The position numbers were made by a program, and so were the translations under genes. A stretch of DNA of 57,011 nucleotides, from the NCBI GenBank assembly GCA_944390935.1, contig CALXRU010000011.1, positions 1 to 57,011 of the forward strand. Reading direction: 5' to 3'. Each line of letters starts with the position of its first letter. Position 1 is the stretch's first letter. The stretch is from Acidaminococcaceae bacterium. Its GTDB lineage: Bacteria > Bacillota > Negativicutes > Acidaminococcales > Acidaminococcaceae. Below are positions 7,715-17,409 of the stretch, one piece after another. Under the pieces are notes generated by a model. It saw only the letters and a list, made by a program, of their open reading frames with translations, was not told the DNA's origin and did no database searches.

Positions 7715-8980
7715 TCAGCTTGCTGCCACAATCATTTTCGGCTCCGCATGGTTGCGGATGCAGTCAGCAGTTACAATACATTTTACAACATCGCTGCGTG
7801 AAGGCACGTCGTACATTACGTTGCGCATTACCGTTTCGATAATGGCACGCAAACCGCGTGCGCCGGCACTGCGTTTCAGTGCTTCTTCGGCAATGGCGTC
7901 CAGCGCGTCGGGTTCAAATTCCAGTTCAACATTATCCATAGCCAGGAAATGCTGGTACTGTTTAACCAGTGCGTTTTTAGGCTCCTGCAAAATCTTAATC
8001 AGGGCAGCCTTGTCAAGCGCTTCCAGCGTTACAACAACAGGCAGGCGGCCTGCAAATTCCGGAATCAGACCAAACTTCATCAAATCCTCCGGCAGCACCT
8101 TTTTAAAGGTATCCGTCAGGCTGATTTCATCTTTGGTTTTGATATCGGCGCCAAAGCCCAGATTTTTTTTGCCGGTGCGCTGGCTGATAATGCTCTCCAG
8201 CCCGTCAAATGCGCCGCCGCAGATAAACAGGATGTTGGTCGTGTCAATCTGCAAAAATTCCTGATGCGGATGTTTGCGCCCGCCCTGCGGCGGAACATTG
8301 GCAACAGTGCCTTCAAGAATTTTTAAAAGCGCCTGCTGCACGCCTTCGCCAGAAACATCGCGGGTAATGGACGGATTTTCGGACTTGCGCGAAATTTTGT
8401 CAATCTCGTCGATGTAGATAATGCCGCGCTGTGCGCGTTCAATATCGTAATCGGCATTCTGGATTAAACGCAGCAAAATGTTCTCCACGTCCTCACCGAC
8501 ATAACCCGCTTCGGTAAGCGCGGTAGCATCGGCAATGGCAAAGGGCACCTGCAAAATTTTGGCCAAAGTCTGCGCCAGCAGGGTTTTTCCGCTACCGGTC
8601 GGCCCCAGCATTAAAATGTTGGATTTTTGCAGTTCAACATCCCTGTCGCCTGCGTGGTTCAGTTCGTAGTCAATGCGTTTATAGTGGTTGTAAACGGCAA
8701 CGGCAAGAGTTTTCTTGGCTTCCTCCTGGCCGATGACGTATTCATCCAGAATAGCCTTGATTTCCTTAGGTTTGGGCAGCTCGGCAATATCTGCGTGCTG
8801 CACTGCTCGTGCCCGCATTTCTTCTTCAAGCATTTCATTGCAGAGTTTTATGCACTCATCGCAAATAAACAAATCACCTTCGCCCAGCACCTTGCTGAAC
8901 ATTTTGCTGACCTGCGCCTCGCGCTTGCCGCAAAAAGAGCAAACCGGTGCATCGTGGTGATTGTCCCCACCGAATTTCAT
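7715..8980 (-). CDS. clpX: ClpX, ATPase subunit of ClpXP
   Basis: 421 aa. ClpX is the hexameric unfoldase that feeds substrates to ClpP. The N-terminal zinc-binding domain has Cys14, Cys17, Cys40 and Cys43; Walker A is GPTGSGKT at 126-133; Walker B is [10 protein letters not shown]; and the ClpP-docking loop reads LGF (in KKNLGFGAD) where many orthologues have IGF. The longer frame from 9013 overlaps the clpP stop, but AAGGAG at about 8991-8996 points to ATG 8980. It lies directly after clpP, as in most Firmicutes with this cluster. Confidence 0.97.
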   Translation of the reverse strand: MKFGGDNHHDAPVCSFCGKREAQVSKMFSKVLGEGDLFICDECIKLCNEMLEEEMRARAVQHADIAELPKPKEIKAILDEYVIGQEEAKKTLAVAVYNHYKRIDYELNHAGDRDVELQKSNILMLGPTGSGKTLLAQTLAKILQVPFAIADATALTEAGYVGEDVENILLRLIQNADYDIERAQRGIIYIDEIDKISRKSENPSITRDVSGEGVQQALLKILEGTVANVPPQGGRKHPHQEFLQIDTTNILFICGGAFDGLESIISQRTGKKNLGFGADIKTKDEISLTDTFKKVLPEDLMKFGLIPEFAGRLPVVVTLEALDKAALIKILQEPKNALVKQYQHFLAMDNVELEFEPDALDAIAEEALKRSAGARGLRAIIETVMRNVMYDVPSRSDVVKCIVTADCIRNHAEPKMIVAAS

Positions 8981-9002
8981 TTCAAATATCTCCTTAAAGC
9001 CT

Positions 9003-9602
9003 TTATTTTTCATTTGCAGGCTGCTTACGCGTTACAACTTCGTCAATCAGGCCGTATTCCTTGGCCTGCTGGCTGGTCATGTAGTTATCACGGTCAGTGT
9101 CCTGCGCAATCTTTTCCTTGGTCTGGCCGGTATGGCGGGCTAAAATGCCGTTCATCTCGTCGCGCACGCGCAAAATTTCACGCGCGGTAATTTCAATTTC
9201 GGAAGCCTGCCCCTGTACGCCGCCCAACGGCTGATGAATCATCACTCTGGAATAAGGCAGGGCAAAACGCTTGCCCGGAGTGCCTGCAGCCAGAAGCACG
9301 GACGCCATGCTGGCAGCCATGCCCATGCAGATTGTGGAAACATCAGGCTTTATGTACTGCATTGTATCATAAATCGCCAGGCCGGCGCTTACGCTGCCGC
9401 CCGGGCTGTTGATATAGAGATGGATATCCTTATCGGGGTCTTCCGACTCTAAAAAGAGCAGCTGGGCGATAACGAGATTGGCCATAGTATCATCTATTTC
9501 GCCGGTAACAAAAACTATCCTGTCCTTTAAAAGGCGGGAATATATATCGTAAGAGCGTTCGCCGCGGTTGGATTGTTCTACAACTATTGGCACATAATTC
9601 AT
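9003..9602 (-). CDS. clpP: ClpP, proteolytic subunit
   Basis: 199 aa, normal length. The serine protease triad is Ser98 (GMAASMAS), His123 (VMIHQPLGG) and Asp172 (TDRDNY). It forms the tetradecameric chamber used by ClpX. A GTG at 9611 is in frame, but the GGGG at about 9613-9616 suits ATG 9602 (spacing about ten) and not GTG. The gene lies 41 bp downstream of tig and shares its promoter. Confidence 0.96.
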   Translation of the reverse strand: MNYVPIVVEQSNRGERSYDIYSRLLKDRIVFVTGEIDDTMANLVIAQLLFLESEDPDKDIHLYINSPGGSVSAGLAIYDTMQYIKPDVSTICMGMAASMASVLLAAGTPGKRFALPYSRVMIHQPLGGVQGQASEIEITAREILRVRDEMNGILARHTGQTKEKIAQDTDRDNYMTSQQAKEYGLIDEVVTRKQPANEK

Positions 9603-9643
9603 TATTGTCACACCCCTTTTCTGTGGTCTGCTATGCGCTTAAA

Positions 9644-10927
9644 TTATTTTGCGCTGTCAATAATTACATGGGCTGCTTTGCGGCGCAGAATGTTTGCAAG
9701 CAGGAGGCCCATGGTGCCGTTTGCTTTAATGATTTTCTTAACGTCTTCCAGAGTTGCGCCGTGCTGGGAAGCGATAGCGGAAAGTTCGCTGTCAACGTCT
9801 TCCATGGAAACCTGAATGTTTTCAGCTTTGGCAACAGCATCCAGAACGAGGTCGGTTTTAACGTTTTCAACAGCAGCGTCATGCTGGCGTTCGCGGAGCT
9901 GTTTCATGTCGATGCCGCTGTACTGCATGTACTGTTCAAGGCTCAGTTTGCGGGTTTCCAGGCTCATGCGCATTTCGTCAATCATCTGGGTAATGCGGTC
10001 TTCAATCATGATTTCCGGAACTTCAAATTCCGCATTGGCAACAGCAAGGTCAATCAATGCTTTTTCGTAAGCGATTTTAGCATTGTTTTCTGCTGCTTTC
10101 TGCATGCGTTCTTTATAGCTTGCGCGCAGTTCTTCAACGGTTTTGCAATCGCTGTTTGCTGCTACGTATTCGTCAGTCAGTTCGGGCAGTTCTTTGCGTT
10201 TAACGTCCTGTACGTTTACTTTGAAGATAGCCTGTTTGCCGGCCAGTTCTTTAACAAAGTATTCTTCCGGGAAGGTTACGTCCACATCGGTGGAATCGCC
10301 TTTTTTAAGGCCAACGAGCTGGTCTTCAAAGCCCGGGATGAAGGAGTTGGAACCAACTTCCAGCGGATAGCCTTTGCCTTCGCCGCCGCTGAACGGTTCG
10401 CCGTCAACGGTGCCTGCAAAGTCGATAATTGCAAAGTCGCCTTTTTCAATTACAGCGCCTTCTTCAGCTTCTACCATTTTTGCATAGCGGTTGCGCAGGC
10501 CCTGTACCTGTTCTTCAACAGCTTCGTCGGTAACTTCAACTGCTTCTTTTTCAACATGCAGTTCTTTGTAGTCGCCCAGTTTTACTTCCGGTTTCAGGGT
10601 TACTTTAATGGTAAGTTCCATATCTTTGTTTTCTTCAAATACGGATTCTTCTACTTTCGGGTCAGAAACCGGAATGAGTTTTTCCTGTTCCAGAGCCTGG
10701 GTGTAGCACTGGTTGGCAACCAGTTCAAAAGCTTCCTGTTTTACGGCTTCTTTGCCATAGTGCATTTCGATAACGTTGCGGGGGGCTTTGCCTTTACGGA
10801 AGCCGGGGATGTTTACCTGGCCTGCGATTTTTGCAACGGCTTTTTTATAGCCTTTGTTTACTTCCTCTGCGGGCAAAGTGATTTTAAGAGTTGCGTCGTT
10901 GCCGACTCTTTCTACTGTTACGTTCAT
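9644..10927 (-). CDS. tig: Trigger factor, ribosome-bound chaperone and prolyl isomerase
   Basis: 427 aa. The N-terminal ribosome-binding domain contains the signature GFRKGKAPRNVIE (about residues 43-55); the central FKBP-type PPIase domain (about 160-245) contains GDFAIIDFAGTVDGEPFSGG; the C-terminal chaperone arms are helical. It binds nascent chains at the exit tunnel. AAGGGAGGA precedes the ATG. It is the first gene of the tig-clpP-clpX operon, driven by the promoter at 11029-11057. Confidence 0.96.
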   Translation of the reverse strand: MNVTVERVGNDATLKITLPAEEVNKGYKKAVAKIAGQVNIPGFRKGKAPRNVIEMHYGKEAVKQEAFELVANQCYTQALEQEKLIPVSDPKVEESVFEENKDMELTIKVTLKPEVKLGDYKELHVEKEAVEVTDEAVEEQVQGLRNRYAKMVEAEEGAVIEKGDFAIIDFAGTVDGEPFSGGEGKGYPLEVGSNSFIPGFEDQLVGLKKGDSTDVDVTFPEEYFVKELAGKQAIFKVNVQDVKRKELPELTDEYVAANSDCKTVEELRASYKERMQKAAENNAKIAYEKALIDLAVANAEFEVPEIMIEDRITQMIDEMRMSLETRKLSLEQYMQYSGIDMKQLRERQHDAAVENVKTDLVLDAVAKAENIQVSMEDVDSELSAIASQHGATLEDVKKIIKANGTMGLLLANILRRKAAHVIIDSAK

Positions 10928-11028
10928 TAATAAATCCTCCCTTAATTTATGTGCTGGTTCTTACAGCGTTTTGTTTGCATCGGTTTTAATTGTTAAAAAT
11001 GCAGCTGTTTACACACATTGCTCATAAT

Positions 11029-11057
11029 ATAATATCACAACAAAAGGTAGTTGACAA
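11029..11057 (-). promoter_or_regulatory. tig-clpP-clpX promoter
   Basis: -35 TTGTCA (11052-11057), 17-bp spacer, -10 TATTAT (11029-11034). Each box is one base off consensus; the leader is about 95 nt. Confidence 0.75.
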
Positions 11058-11108
11058 GAATTTTACTGCTTTTCCTACAATAATACCGTGCTTTTTGCAG
11101 AATAAATT

Positions 11109-11136
11109 TAAAAAACCCGGCAGTAAACTGCCGGGC
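11109..11136 (-). terminator. Terminator of tRNA-Gly
   Basis: CCCGGCAGT/ACTGCCGGG perfect stem (11116-11135) followed on the minus strand by TTTTTT. Confidence 0.85.
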
Positions 11137-11146
11137 TGAAAATTCG

Positions 11147-11221
<75 letters not shown>

Positions 11222-11241
11222 GTTTCTCAACAACGAAGTTA

Positions 11242-11270
11242 ATTATAGCGTAACAACATGGCTTTGTCAA
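11242..11270 (-). promoter_or_regulatory. tRNA-Gly promoter
   Basis: TTGACA (11265-11270), 17 bp, TATAAT (11242-11247): perfect match on the minus strand. Confidence 0.9.
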
Positions 11271-11289
11271 CACTTTTTTATAAATTATT

Positions 11290-12894
11290 TTAGAAAATTC
11301 CCAGTACAATCTGGCTGATGTTTTTGGAATGGTCCGAAACGCGCTTCATGTTGATTAAAATTTCCATCATCAAAAAGCCTGCCACAGGGTCGCAGCGTTT
11401 TTCGTTCAGGCGCACAATGTGGTTTTTGCGGATTTCCTTCTGCATCTTTTTAACCTGACGGCAGACGTCCCACGCCTCCTGCGCCAGCGCCTTATCGTTA
11501 GCTGCCAATGCTTCCATCGCTTTGCCGCTGGCTTCCAGCACCAGCTTGCCAAGGCTGCGCAGTTCTTCTTTCGCTTCGTCGCTGAATTTTATATCGTCCT
11601 CAAAAATGCGGCGTGCGTCTTTAGCCAGCGCTTCGCCGTGGTCGCCGATACGTTCAATATCCGTGCAGGCGTGCAAAAGGCGCGTATGCTCTGCGGAAAG
11701 CGCACCGCTCATTTCCTTCTCGCTCATTTTGGTAAGGTAGCGGGTAATGTCCTCCTCCAAAGCGTCGATAACAGGCTCGTGCTCCAGCACGTATTTGATT
11801 TTTTCCGGGTCTTTGTCTTCCAGCGCCGCAAGGCCTACTTCCACATTATGGCGCGCCATGTTGCCCATGCGCACAATTTCCTTAACGGCAAGGCCGATAG
11901 CAATGGAAGGCGTTGCCAGCATTTTCTCATCCAGAAACGCAGGCTTGCGGGAGATAATTTCACTCTTGCCCGGCAAAAGTTTTTCGATAAATTTAATATA
12001 CAAACCGGTAAACGGCATGAACAGCAGGGTGTTTACTACGTTGAACGCCGTATGCGCGTTGGCAATCTGGCGGGCAATATCGCCTGCCGGGGAAATGGCC
12101 AGCACCAGCTTGATAAACAGCCCCATAAAGGTGATGAAGATGATGCTGCCGATAAAGTTAAACATTACATGTGCCAGCGCTACACGTTTAGCCGTAATGT
12201 TGGCGCGCAGGGAAGCCAGCACCGCCGTAATACAGGTGCCGATGTTGTCGCCCAACAGCACGGGGATAGCGCCTTCCAGCGGAATAAGGCCCTGGTTGGC
12301 AATGGCAATCAAAACGCCAATGGTCGCACTGCTGGACTGAATAACCATCGTCATTACCAAACCTACAAGCACTCCCAAAAGCGTATTATCCGAAAAGCGG
12401 TGGATAAAATCAATAAAGCCCTGATATTCGCGCAAAGGCATTACGGAGCTGCTCATCATTTCCATGCCCAGCATTAAAATACCGAAGCCCAGAATTACCT
12501 GACCGAGGTATTTGCCGCGGCGGCGTTTGGCAAGAAGCTGCACCGCAAAACCGATAGCTAAAAATAACGTAATGTAATCCGTCAGCTTAAAGGCAATCAG
12601 CTGCGCCGTCATCGTCGTGCCGATGTTTGCGCCCATAACAACGCCGAAGGCCTGTTTCAGCGTCATCAGCCCGGCGTTTACAAAGCCGACCGTCATAACC
12701 GTCGTCGCGCTGCTGGACTGCAAAATGCCCGTTACCACAGCACCCAGCGCCACGGCAACAACAAGCACGCCGGTCAGTTTTTCCAGTATCTTCTGCAATT
12801 TTTCACCGGCTGCGCGCTGCAAACCTTCGCCCATCAGCTGCATGCCGTATAAAAATAACGCCAGACCTCCCAAAAATCCGAAAAAGTAAACCAT
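11290..12894 (-). CDS. Na+/phosphate cotransporter family protein with PhoU-like tail
   Basis: 534 aa. The N-terminal membrane domain (about 1-310) carries the two inverted-repeat signatures of the NptA/PNaS family, GILQSSSATTVMTVGF and MVIQSSSATIGVLIAI; the QSSSAT motifs line the Na+ and phosphate sites in relatives. The cytoplasmic C-terminal domain (about 340-534) is a helical PhoU-like module with repeated ERIGDHGE and KRVSDHSKN metal-binding-type motifs. The likely role is sodium-coupled phosphate uptake, with PhoU-like control. It is monocistronic; its own promoter lies at 12948-12977. Confidence 0.9.
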   Translation of the reverse strand: MVYFFGFLGGLALFLYGMQLMGEGLQRAAGEKLQKILEKLTGVLVVAVALGAVVTGILQSSSATTVMTVGFVNAGLMTLKQAFGVVMGANIGTTMTAQLIAFKLTDYITLFLAIGFAVQLLAKRRRGKYLGQVILGFGILMLGMEMMSSSVMPLREYQGFIDFIHRFSDNTLLGVLVGLVMTMVIQSSSATIGVLIAIANQGLIPLEGAIPVLLGDNIGTCITAVLASLRANITAKRVALAHVMFNFIGSIIFITFMGLFIKLVLAISPAGDIARQIANAHTAFNVVNTLLFMPFTGLYIKFIEKLLPGKSEIISRKPAFLDEKMLATPSIAIGLAVKEIVRMGNMARHNVEVGLAALEDKDPEKIKYVLEHEPVIDALEEDITRYLTKMSEKEMSGALSAEHTRLLHACTDIERIGDHGEALAKDARRIFEDDIKFSDEAKEELRSLGKLVLEASGKAMEALAANDKALAQEAWDVCRQVKKMQKEIRKNHIVRLNEKRCDPVAGFLMMEILINMKRVSDHSKNISQIVLGIF

Positions 12895-12947
12895 AAGTCC
12901 TCCCCCGCTTTGTTGTTTAACATGGTTTTTACTTATATTTTACATTT

Positions 12948-12977
12948 ATTATACAGGATTATAGCGCGGCGGCACAA
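12948..12977 (-). promoter_or_regulatory. Promoter of the Na/Pi cotransporter gene
   Basis: -10 TATAAT (12948-12953), 18-bp spacer, -35 TTGTGC (12972-12977) on the minus strand. Confidence 0.55.
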
Positions 12978-12999
12978 GCGGTTTTGCAAATAAATAAAC

Positions 13000-13026
13000 A
13001 AAAAGGCCCTGCACATGGCAGAGCCG
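13000..13026 (-). terminator. Terminator of the RND efflux operon
   Basis: The imperfect stem GGCTCTGC...GCAGGGCC (13005-13025) is followed by TTTTTGTTT on the minus strand, shortly after the RND stop. Confidence 0.75.
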
Positions 13027-13046
13027 TTAAAAACTTAAATTTTAAA

Positions 13047-16000
13047 TTATTCCTGCGCCTCTCCGGCGGATTTATAGTGTCTGGCTTTCCACTGTTCAAA
13101 CTGCATGTACACAACCGGCACAACCAAAAGCGTCAGCAGCGTGGAAGTTACCAAACCGCCGACCAGAACAACGCCCATCGACTGGCGCAGCTCCGCGCCT
13201 TCACCAATGCCCATTGCAATCGGCAGCATGCCTAAAATGGTGGACAGCGTCGTCATAAGTATCGGGCGCAGACGCAGCGAGCAGGCTTCCAAAGTCGCGC
13301 TGCGGATATCCATGCCCTTTTCGCGCTGCTGGTTGGCATAGTCAATTAACAGAATTGCATTTTTGGTTACCAGACCAAGCAGCATGGTAAAGCCAATCAT
13401 ACTCATCATGTTGGCCGTCTGCCCCGCCATTAAAAGGCCCAGCACCGCGCCCACAATGGCAAACGGCAGGGACGCCATGATGATAACCGGCTGGCTGAAG
13501 CTTTCAAACTGCGCCGCCAGCACCATATACACGACCACAACCGCCAGCACAATCGCCTTCACAATCTCGTTGAACGAACGCGCCATCGTGTCCGCCTCGC
13601 CAATCAGCTTGTAGTTGTAGCCCTGCGGCAGGTTCATGCTTGGTATCAGTTCGTTCTGTATTTTGGTAATCAGCTCGCCCGGCGAAGTGCCTACCGTGTT
13701 GGCATACACCACAATCTGGCGCTGCTTGTCCTCGCGTTCAATACGGGTCGGGCCGCTGCCCAAAGTAATGTCGGCAATATCACCCAAGCGGATAAATTTG
13801 CCGTCCGGCGACGATACGCGCAGGTTTTTAACGTCGTTGATATCGGTGCGCTTGCTTTGCGGCAGCTGCAAAATAATATCGTAGTCGTTATCGCCGATGG
13901 TGAAGCTGTTGCCGGTGCTTTTGCCCATGAAGGCCATTTCCACAACTTCGCCGACGGAATAGGAATCAAGCCCCAGCAGGCTGGCGCGCGCCTGGTCAAG
14001 TTTAATCAAAATTTCCGGCTGCTCGTCGCTGTCGGAAATATCGACGTCCGTCGCGCCCGGCACCTTACGCACCAAATCAGCCAGTTCCAAAGCATATTCT
14101 TTCAGCTGCTTGATATCGCTGCCGCGCAGGCCAATCTGCACCGGACGGCTGTCGCCGCGACCGCGCCCCTGATTGGAAACGACGGTAACGCTCAAGCCTT
14201 CAACATTGCGCACGTCGGCACGCAAATCGTCCATAATCTGCTGCATACTGCGCTCGCGCTCATTGCTCGGTATCAGACGGATATCAATCGAGCCCTGGTT
14301 AACCGGGTTACGCCCGTTGCCGATATTGAGCGCCGCTATTTTTACCTCCGGCATGTCTGTAATAGCCTGTTGCAAAGGCGTTGCCAGCTGCACGGTCTTT
14401 TCCATACTGGTACCAATCGGCGCTTTAAATTTAACACTGAACTCGCCGCTGTCATACGTCGGCTGATATTCCGTACCGACAAACGGCAGCAGCACAAGGT
14501 TTAACGCCAGCGAAACAAAGCCCGCTGCTATAATTTTTTTCGGGTTGTTCAGCGCCGCTTCCATAATACCGTTATACAGCCCGCGGAAAATCTGGAAGCC
14601 GTTTTCAAATTTATCCAGCGCAAGCTGCACATATTTGTTGCGGTGGCTTTCGCCCGGCTTTTCTTCCTTAATCCAGTAGGCGGAAACCATTGGCGTCAGC
14701 GAAAACGCTACCAGCGTGGAAAAAGCAATGGCAAAGGCAACCGTCAAGCCGAACTGCTTAAAATACTGGCCGATAATTTCGCCCATGCTGCCGACCGGTA
14801 CAAACACCGCCATTAAGGACAGCGAAGTTGCGAGTATTGCCAGGGAAATTTCTTCCGTCGCTTCTTTAGCCGCCACAAACGGCGTTTTGCCCATCTCGAT
14901 ATGGCGGAAAATATTTTCGATAACTACAATCGCGTCGTCTATCAAAATGCCGACAGCCAAACTCAATGCCATCAGCGACATGTTGTTCAGCGTAAAATCC
15001 AGAGCCTTCATCATAAAGAAAGTGGCTATAATGGATGTCGGTATGCACAGGCCGCCGATAACCGTGGCGCGGAAGTTACCCAGAAACATATAGGTAATAA
15101 ACAGCGCCAGTGCGCCGCCGAAGAAAATCGTGTTCCACACGTCGGCGATGTTCTCGCGCACGTAGGTGGACTGGTCACGCACGATATCAACCTTGATGTC
15201 CGGCGGAATAACGCGCTGCTTCAGTTCTTCCATTTTGGCATTAACGCGGTCGGTAACGTCAACCGTGTTGGTTTTGCTCTGCTTGCGCACAAAGGTCATA
15301 ACGCAGGGCACGCCGTTGGCGCTGGCAAAGGTATCCTCGTCCTCCCAGCCGTCAATAACGTCCGCCACGTCGCTGATGTACACAGCCTTGCCGTCGTGGT
15401 TGGCAATAACAACCTTCTTCACGTCGTCGATGCTGTTGTACTTGCCAATCGTGCGCACGGTAATTTCCATATCGTGGTTCTTGGCCTTACCGCCCGGCGT
15501 GTTGTAGTTCTCGTCGTCTACCTTTTCCAGCAAATCCTGAAACGAAATGCCGTATTCCATCAGCTTGTCAGGCTTCGCCACAAGGCGGATAACGCGCTGG
15601 CTGGCGCCGACTGCCGTTACTTCGGCGACGCCTTCAACCATCTGCATCTCGTCAAGGATACTGTCCTCAATCAAACGGCGGATTTCACCACGGCTGCGCG
15701 AATCGGACGAAAAGGTATAAGCAACAATGGACTGCGAAGTTAAATCAACCGTCTGTACAACAGGCTCGTCGATGTCGTCCGGCAGGCGGTTGCGCACACT
15801 GGCAACCTTCTCGCGTACTTCGCTCGCCATGTCCTGCGGGTCAACGCCCATGTTAAACTCCAGCACCGTTTCGCTGTAGCCTTCCAGCACCGTGCTGGAT
15901 ATCGTTTTATAGCCCGCAACCTGGCTGACGCGGTTTTCTATGGGCTTTGTAATAAGCGTTTCCATTTCCTCCGGCGACGCGCCGTCGTAAGTTACGCGCA

Positions 16001-16133
16001 CGCTGACGATAGGCATGTCAACGTCAGGGTTCAGGTCAACGCCGATTTCCGGGTAGCAGCGGATGCCGAATACCACCAGCAGCAAAACAAGCATGGTGGT
16101 AAAAACCGGCCGGCGGATAAAAGTACCTATCAT
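13047..16133 (-). CDS. RND-family efflux transporter (AcrB/MexB type)
   Basis: 1028 aa, full length. It is an inner-membrane proton-driven pump of tripartite systems crossing both membranes. It starts with TM1 (FIRRPVFTTMLVLLLVVFG), followed by a large periplasmic loop with a porter-domain start (PEIGVDLNPDVDMPIVSV), TM4 with the proton-relay pair in GILIDDAIVVIEN, a second loop, and TM7-12 ending before a short charged tail. The length and DD pair favour the drug/hydrophobe (HAE) branch; the substrate is unknown. TTG 16139 is in frame, but ATG 16133 is preferred because AAGGCAGG in the upstream gene is well spaced for it. No outer-membrane channel gene lies beside it. Confidence 0.93.
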   Translation of the reverse strand: MIGTFIRRPVFTTMLVLLLVVFGIRCYPEIGVDLNPDVDMPIVSVRVTYDGASPEEMETLITKPIENRVSQVAGYKTISSTVLEGYSETVLEFNMGVDPQDMASEVREKVASVRNRLPDDIDEPVVQTVDLTSQSIVAYTFSSDSRSRGEIRRLIEDSILDEMQMVEGVAEVTAVGASQRVIRLVAKPDKLMEYGISFQDLLEKVDDENYNTPGGKAKNHDMEITVRTIGKYNSIDDVKKVVIANHDGKAVYISDVADVIDGWEDEDTFASANGVPCVMTFVRKQSKTNTVDVTDRVNAKMEELKQRVIPPDIKVDIVRDQSTYVRENIADVWNTIFFGGALALFITYMFLGNFRATVIGGLCIPTSIIATFFMMKALDFTLNNMSLMALSLAVGILIDDAIVVIENIFRHIEMGKTPFVAAKEATEEISLAILATSLSLMAVFVPVGSMGEIIGQYFKQFGLTVAFAIAFSTLVAFSLTPMVSAYWIKEEKPGESHRNKYVQLALDKFENGFQIFRGLYNGIMEAALNNPKKIIAAGFVSLALNLVLLPFVGTEYQPTYDSGEFSVKFKAPIGTSMEKTVQLATPLQQAITDMPEVKIAALNIGNGRNPVNQGSIDIRLIPSNERERSMQQIMDDLRADVRNVEGLSVTVVSNQGRGRGDSRPVQIGLRGSDIKQLKEYALELADLVRKVPGATDVDISDSDEQPEILIKLDQARASLLGLDSYSVGEVVEMAFMGKSTGNSFTIGDNDYDIILQLPQSKRTDINDVKNLRVSSPDGKFIRLGDIADITLGSGPTRIEREDKQRQIVVYANTVGTSPGELITKIQNELIPSMNLPQGYNYKLIGEADTMARSFNEIVKAIVLAVVVVYMVLAAQFESFSQPVIIMASLPFAIVGAVLGLLMAGQTANMMSMIGFTMLLGLVTKNAILLIDYANQQREKGMDIRSATLEACSLRLRPILMTTLSTILGMLPIAMGIGEGAELRQSMGVVLVGGLVTSTLLTLLVVPVVYMQFEQWKARHYKSAGEAQE

Positions 16134-16135
16134 AA

Positions 16136-17254
16136 TCAATTACCTGCCTTGTCAGTAACTATCTGGCTGCCCTCGCGCAGCTTGTTGTGCCCTTCGGTTA
16201 CAATTATTTCATCGCCGTTCAGGCCGCTTAAAACTTCGGCAATCTTATCGTCAAAATAGCCAATGTCCAGCACCTGGCGGCGAACGGTATTATCTTCGTT
16301 AACAACGTAAACGGTTTTCTGGTCGTCGCGCATTACAATGGCATGCACAGGTATCGTCAGCACGTTTTCCTTCGGCTGCGCCGTTAAACGCACCGTTGCA
16401 AAAACGCCCGCCAGCAGCCCTTCCGTGTTGTCCACGCTTACTTCCGCTGCAAAGGTGTGCGCCGGTAAATCCGCCACCGGGGCGATGCGCGTTATTTTGC
16501 CGATAATCTTATGACCGGCGAAAGCAGGCAAATCAATTTCCGCCTCGTTGCCCACTGCCACGCCGCTGATATTGCCCTCCGGAATATTGATAACGGTTTT
16601 CAGCACGCTGATATCCGCCACAGCGAACAGCGGCGTACCTGCCGTTGCATAATAACCTTCCTGATGATAGCGTTTGGCAACAATCCCATCCGCCGGTGCG
16701 ACAATAACCGTGCCTGCGGACTGCGATTCCATAGCCTGCAAGGTGCCGCGCGCCGCATCCAGTTTCGCCGCCGCATTGTCGCGCGCAAAGGCGTAATCAT
16801 CTGCAACCTGCTGCGAAACCGCCCCCTGCTCGTACAACTTGCTGTAACGCTCAAGGTCGCGCTCCGCCTTGCGCAAACTGGTCTGCGCATCCATGTAATT
16901 GCCGCGCGCTTCAAGTAAGCTTGCGTCGGTGTCGCGCTGTTCCAGCTCTGCCAGCACCTGCCCTTTGGTCACGCGGTCGCCTTCGTTAACATACACGCGT
17001 TCCACACGCCCGTCAACCTTGGCGGCAACATCCGCCTGCCATTCAGGGTCAAGGCTGCCGCTGAACTCCAAATCCGGCACAATCGTCCGGCGTTCCGGCC
17101 GCGCCGTAACAACAGCCACCGCCTGCACGCGGCTCATGCGTTCCGCGCGCTCGCGCTCCGTCTGAATATTATCAAAAATACGGTAGCAAACTATCAAAAC
17201 AACGGCAATGCAAATACCGATTAAAATTTTCATGTTGCGGTTGTGCCAATCCAT
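16136..17254 (-). CDS. Periplasmic adaptor (HlyD/AcrA membrane-fusion protein) of the RND pump
   Basis: 372 aa. An N-terminal membrane anchor (about 9-26) is followed by a lipoyl half-motif (VDGRVERVYVNEGDRVTKGQVL), an alpha-helical hairpin (about 110-170), the second lipoyl half (IVAPADGIVAKRYHQEG), a beta-barrel and a membrane-proximal domain. It bridges the inner-membrane pump to an outer-membrane channel. There is no lipobox cysteine, so it is anchored by the helix rather than by lipid. The start has GGAG eight bases upstream. It is the first gene of the two-gene operon; its stop codon adjoins the RND start. Confidence 0.93.
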   Translation of the reverse strand: MDWHNRNMKILIGICIAVVLIVCYRIFDNIQTERERAERMSRVQAVAVVTARPERRTIVPDLEFSGSLDPEWQADVAAKVDGRVERVYVNEGDRVTKGQVLAELEQRDTDASLLEARGNYMDAQTSLRKAERDLERYSKLYEQGAVSQQVADDYAFARDNAAAKLDAARGTLQAMESQSAGTVIVAPADGIVAKRYHQEGYYATAGTPLFAVADISVLKTVINIPEGNISGVAVGNEAEIDLPAFAGHKIIGKITRIAPVADLPAHTFAAEVSVDNTEGLLAGVFATVRLTAQPKENVLTIPVHAIVMRDDQKTVYVVNEDNTVRRQVLDIGYFDDKIAEVLSGLNGDEIIVTEGHNKLREGSQIVTDKAGN

Positions 17255-17279
17255 GTCCGTTCTCCAATCAATATAATAT

Positions 17280-17300
17280 AGTTATTATAATTATATAACT
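17280..17300. promoter_or_regulatory. 21-bp near-palindrome at the efflux promoter
   Basis: AGTTATTATAATTATATAACT matches its own reverse complement except at two symmetric positions pairs. It sits 25-45 bp ahead of the adaptor start and contains possible -10 hexamers (TATAAT), so a dimeric repressor could block transcription there. No regulator gene is adjacent. In such an AT-rich stretch a chance palindrome is possible. Confidence 0.4.
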
Positions 17301-17361
17301 TTTTTTGTTGCCTTCGCAAATAAAAAACGCCGCGTAATTGCAACAATTATGTAAAACCGTC

Positions 17362-17390
17362 TTGCACTAATCCGCCTGCCGAATTATAAT
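17362..17390 (+). promoter_or_regulatory. rarA promoter
   Basis: TTGCAC (17362-17367), 17 bp, TATAAT (17385-17390). The transcript would begin only about 13 nt before the start codon at 17410. Confidence 0.75.
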
Positions 17391-17409
17391 GGCGGTGGGA
17401 GGCGAAATT

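Noticed and set aside
9587..10930. 447-codon plus-strand frame opposite tig
   Set aside because: It mirrors tig almost exactly, is rich in Phe/Ala/Val from antisense codons and has no family signature; tig is certain on the other strand.
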